Of a stretch of 6,455 nt of DNA, positions 6,211 to 6,455 are shown one piece after another. The first letter of the stretch is position 1. Each line of letters opens with the position of its first letter. Below the pieces are notes generated by a model that was not told the origin of the DNA, did no database searches, and saw nothing but the letters and a program-made list of their open reading frames with translations. Made by a program: the position numbers and the translations under genes. Location of the stretch: the NCBI GenBank assembly GCA_947453585.1, contig CANGHQ010000108.1, forward strand, positions 1-6,455, read 5' to 3'. This stretch comes from Burkholderiales bacterium (GTDB taxonomy: Bacteria > Pseudomonadota > Gammaproteobacteria > Burkholderiales > Burkholderiaceae_C).

Positions 6211-6323
6211 AAGCCGCTGGCTACTCTTTGCCTTAAGAGCAAATTGCCCAAAGCGAACTAACGCTCAAAGCCCGCGCGGCGCGGTGCCAGTCCCTATGGC
6301 GGCCACAAATGGGTCGTATCAAA

Positions 6324-6455
6324 TTACCCCCCCAACAACCTCCCCAAATACCGCCCCGTAAAACTCTCCCCACACGCCGCAATGTCCTCCGGCGTGCCCA
6401 CCGCCAGCACCGTGCCGCCGCCGGAGCCGCCCTCGGGGCCCATGTCGATCAGCCA
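6324..6455 (-). CDS. uvrA: UvrA, excinuclease ABC subunit A, C-terminal end (partial)
   Basis: Translating the reverse strand from the window edge gives 43 residues beginning WLIDMGPEGGSGGG, continuing TVLAVGTPEDIAA and ending in SFTGRYLGRLLGG before TAA at 6324-6326. WxIDxGPEGGxGGG followed by GTPE and the TGxYL ending is the hallmark of the UvrA C-terminus, the end of its second ABC-ATPase half. UvrA with UvrB scans DNA for bulky lesions in nucleotide excision repair. The rest of the gene lies beyond the window. It converges on the operon to its left, separated by 146 bases. The stop is preceded by seven consecutive Gs on the coding strand. This is a chromosomal housekeeping gene, so it anchors the accessory region to the chromosome. 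Confidence 0.93.
   Translation of the reverse strand, partial: WLIDMGPEGGSGGGTVLAVGTPEDIAACGESFTGRYLGRLLGG

Noticed and set aside
6178..6323. Integron attC-like look of the GC-rich inverted repeats after the operon
   Set aside because: No GTTRRRY core paired with RYYYAAC could be found here or in 4588-4801, and no integrase is in the window.
6131..6361. 76-codon frame on the plus strand across the operon end and the uvrA tail
   Set aside because: It starts inside the 304-aa gene and ends inside uvrA on the other strand; no ribosome binding site and a Ser/Arg/Pro-rich low-complexity product.

Overview
The window reads as a chromosomal segment of a high-GC beta-proteobacterium, most likely a Burkholderiales member of the Comamonadaceae type. 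This rests on the strong GC bias at third codon positions in most genes, the gene families present, and the resemblance of the first two products to the Cupriavidus necator SauS/SauT pair. No RNA gene allows a closer placement, so the family-level call is an inference.

Layout. (1) Positions 1-2450 hold the 3' part of a CoA-acylating aldehyde dehydrogenase (SauS-like) and a complete AMP-forming acyl-CoA ligase (SauT-like), joined by an ATGA overlap. In the established sulfoacetate pathway the ligase makes sulfoacetyl-CoA and the dehydrogenase reduces it to sulfoacetaldehyde, the substrate of Xsc, which lies outside the window if present. (2) Positions about 2562-3985 hold a small exported protein with two cysteines, joined by another ATGA overlap to an exported CapA-family metallophosphatase-fold protein. 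(3) Positions 4077-4587 hold a compact type II toxin-antitoxin module: a ParD-like antitoxin followed by a RelE/ParE-superfamily toxin, with a good promoter and an inverted repeat upstream. (4) Positions 4751-6177 hold a two-gene operon of clearly lower GC: a 154-aa protein with a minimal-nucleotidyltransferase motif (DUF6932-like) and a 304-aa protein of unknown function, again joined by an ATGA overlap. (5) On the opposite strand, 6324-6455 is the C-terminal end of uvrA, the excision-nuclease ATPase, converging on the operon.

The first two blocks look like normal genome content. The third and fourth look like accessory cargo inserted next to the housekeeping gene uvrA. The nucleotidyltransferase/partner operon is the best candidate for an undescribed system: it has its own -10 box, tight translational coupling, foreign-looking base composition, a toxin-antitoxin neighbour, and a catalytic fold common in defence and toxin-antitoxin modules. 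Its function cannot be assigned from the sequence alone.

No tRNA, rRNA, CRISPR array, transposase or insertion sequence was seen. There is no gene-free stretch over 300 bases; the largest gaps are 4588-4801 and 6178-6323.
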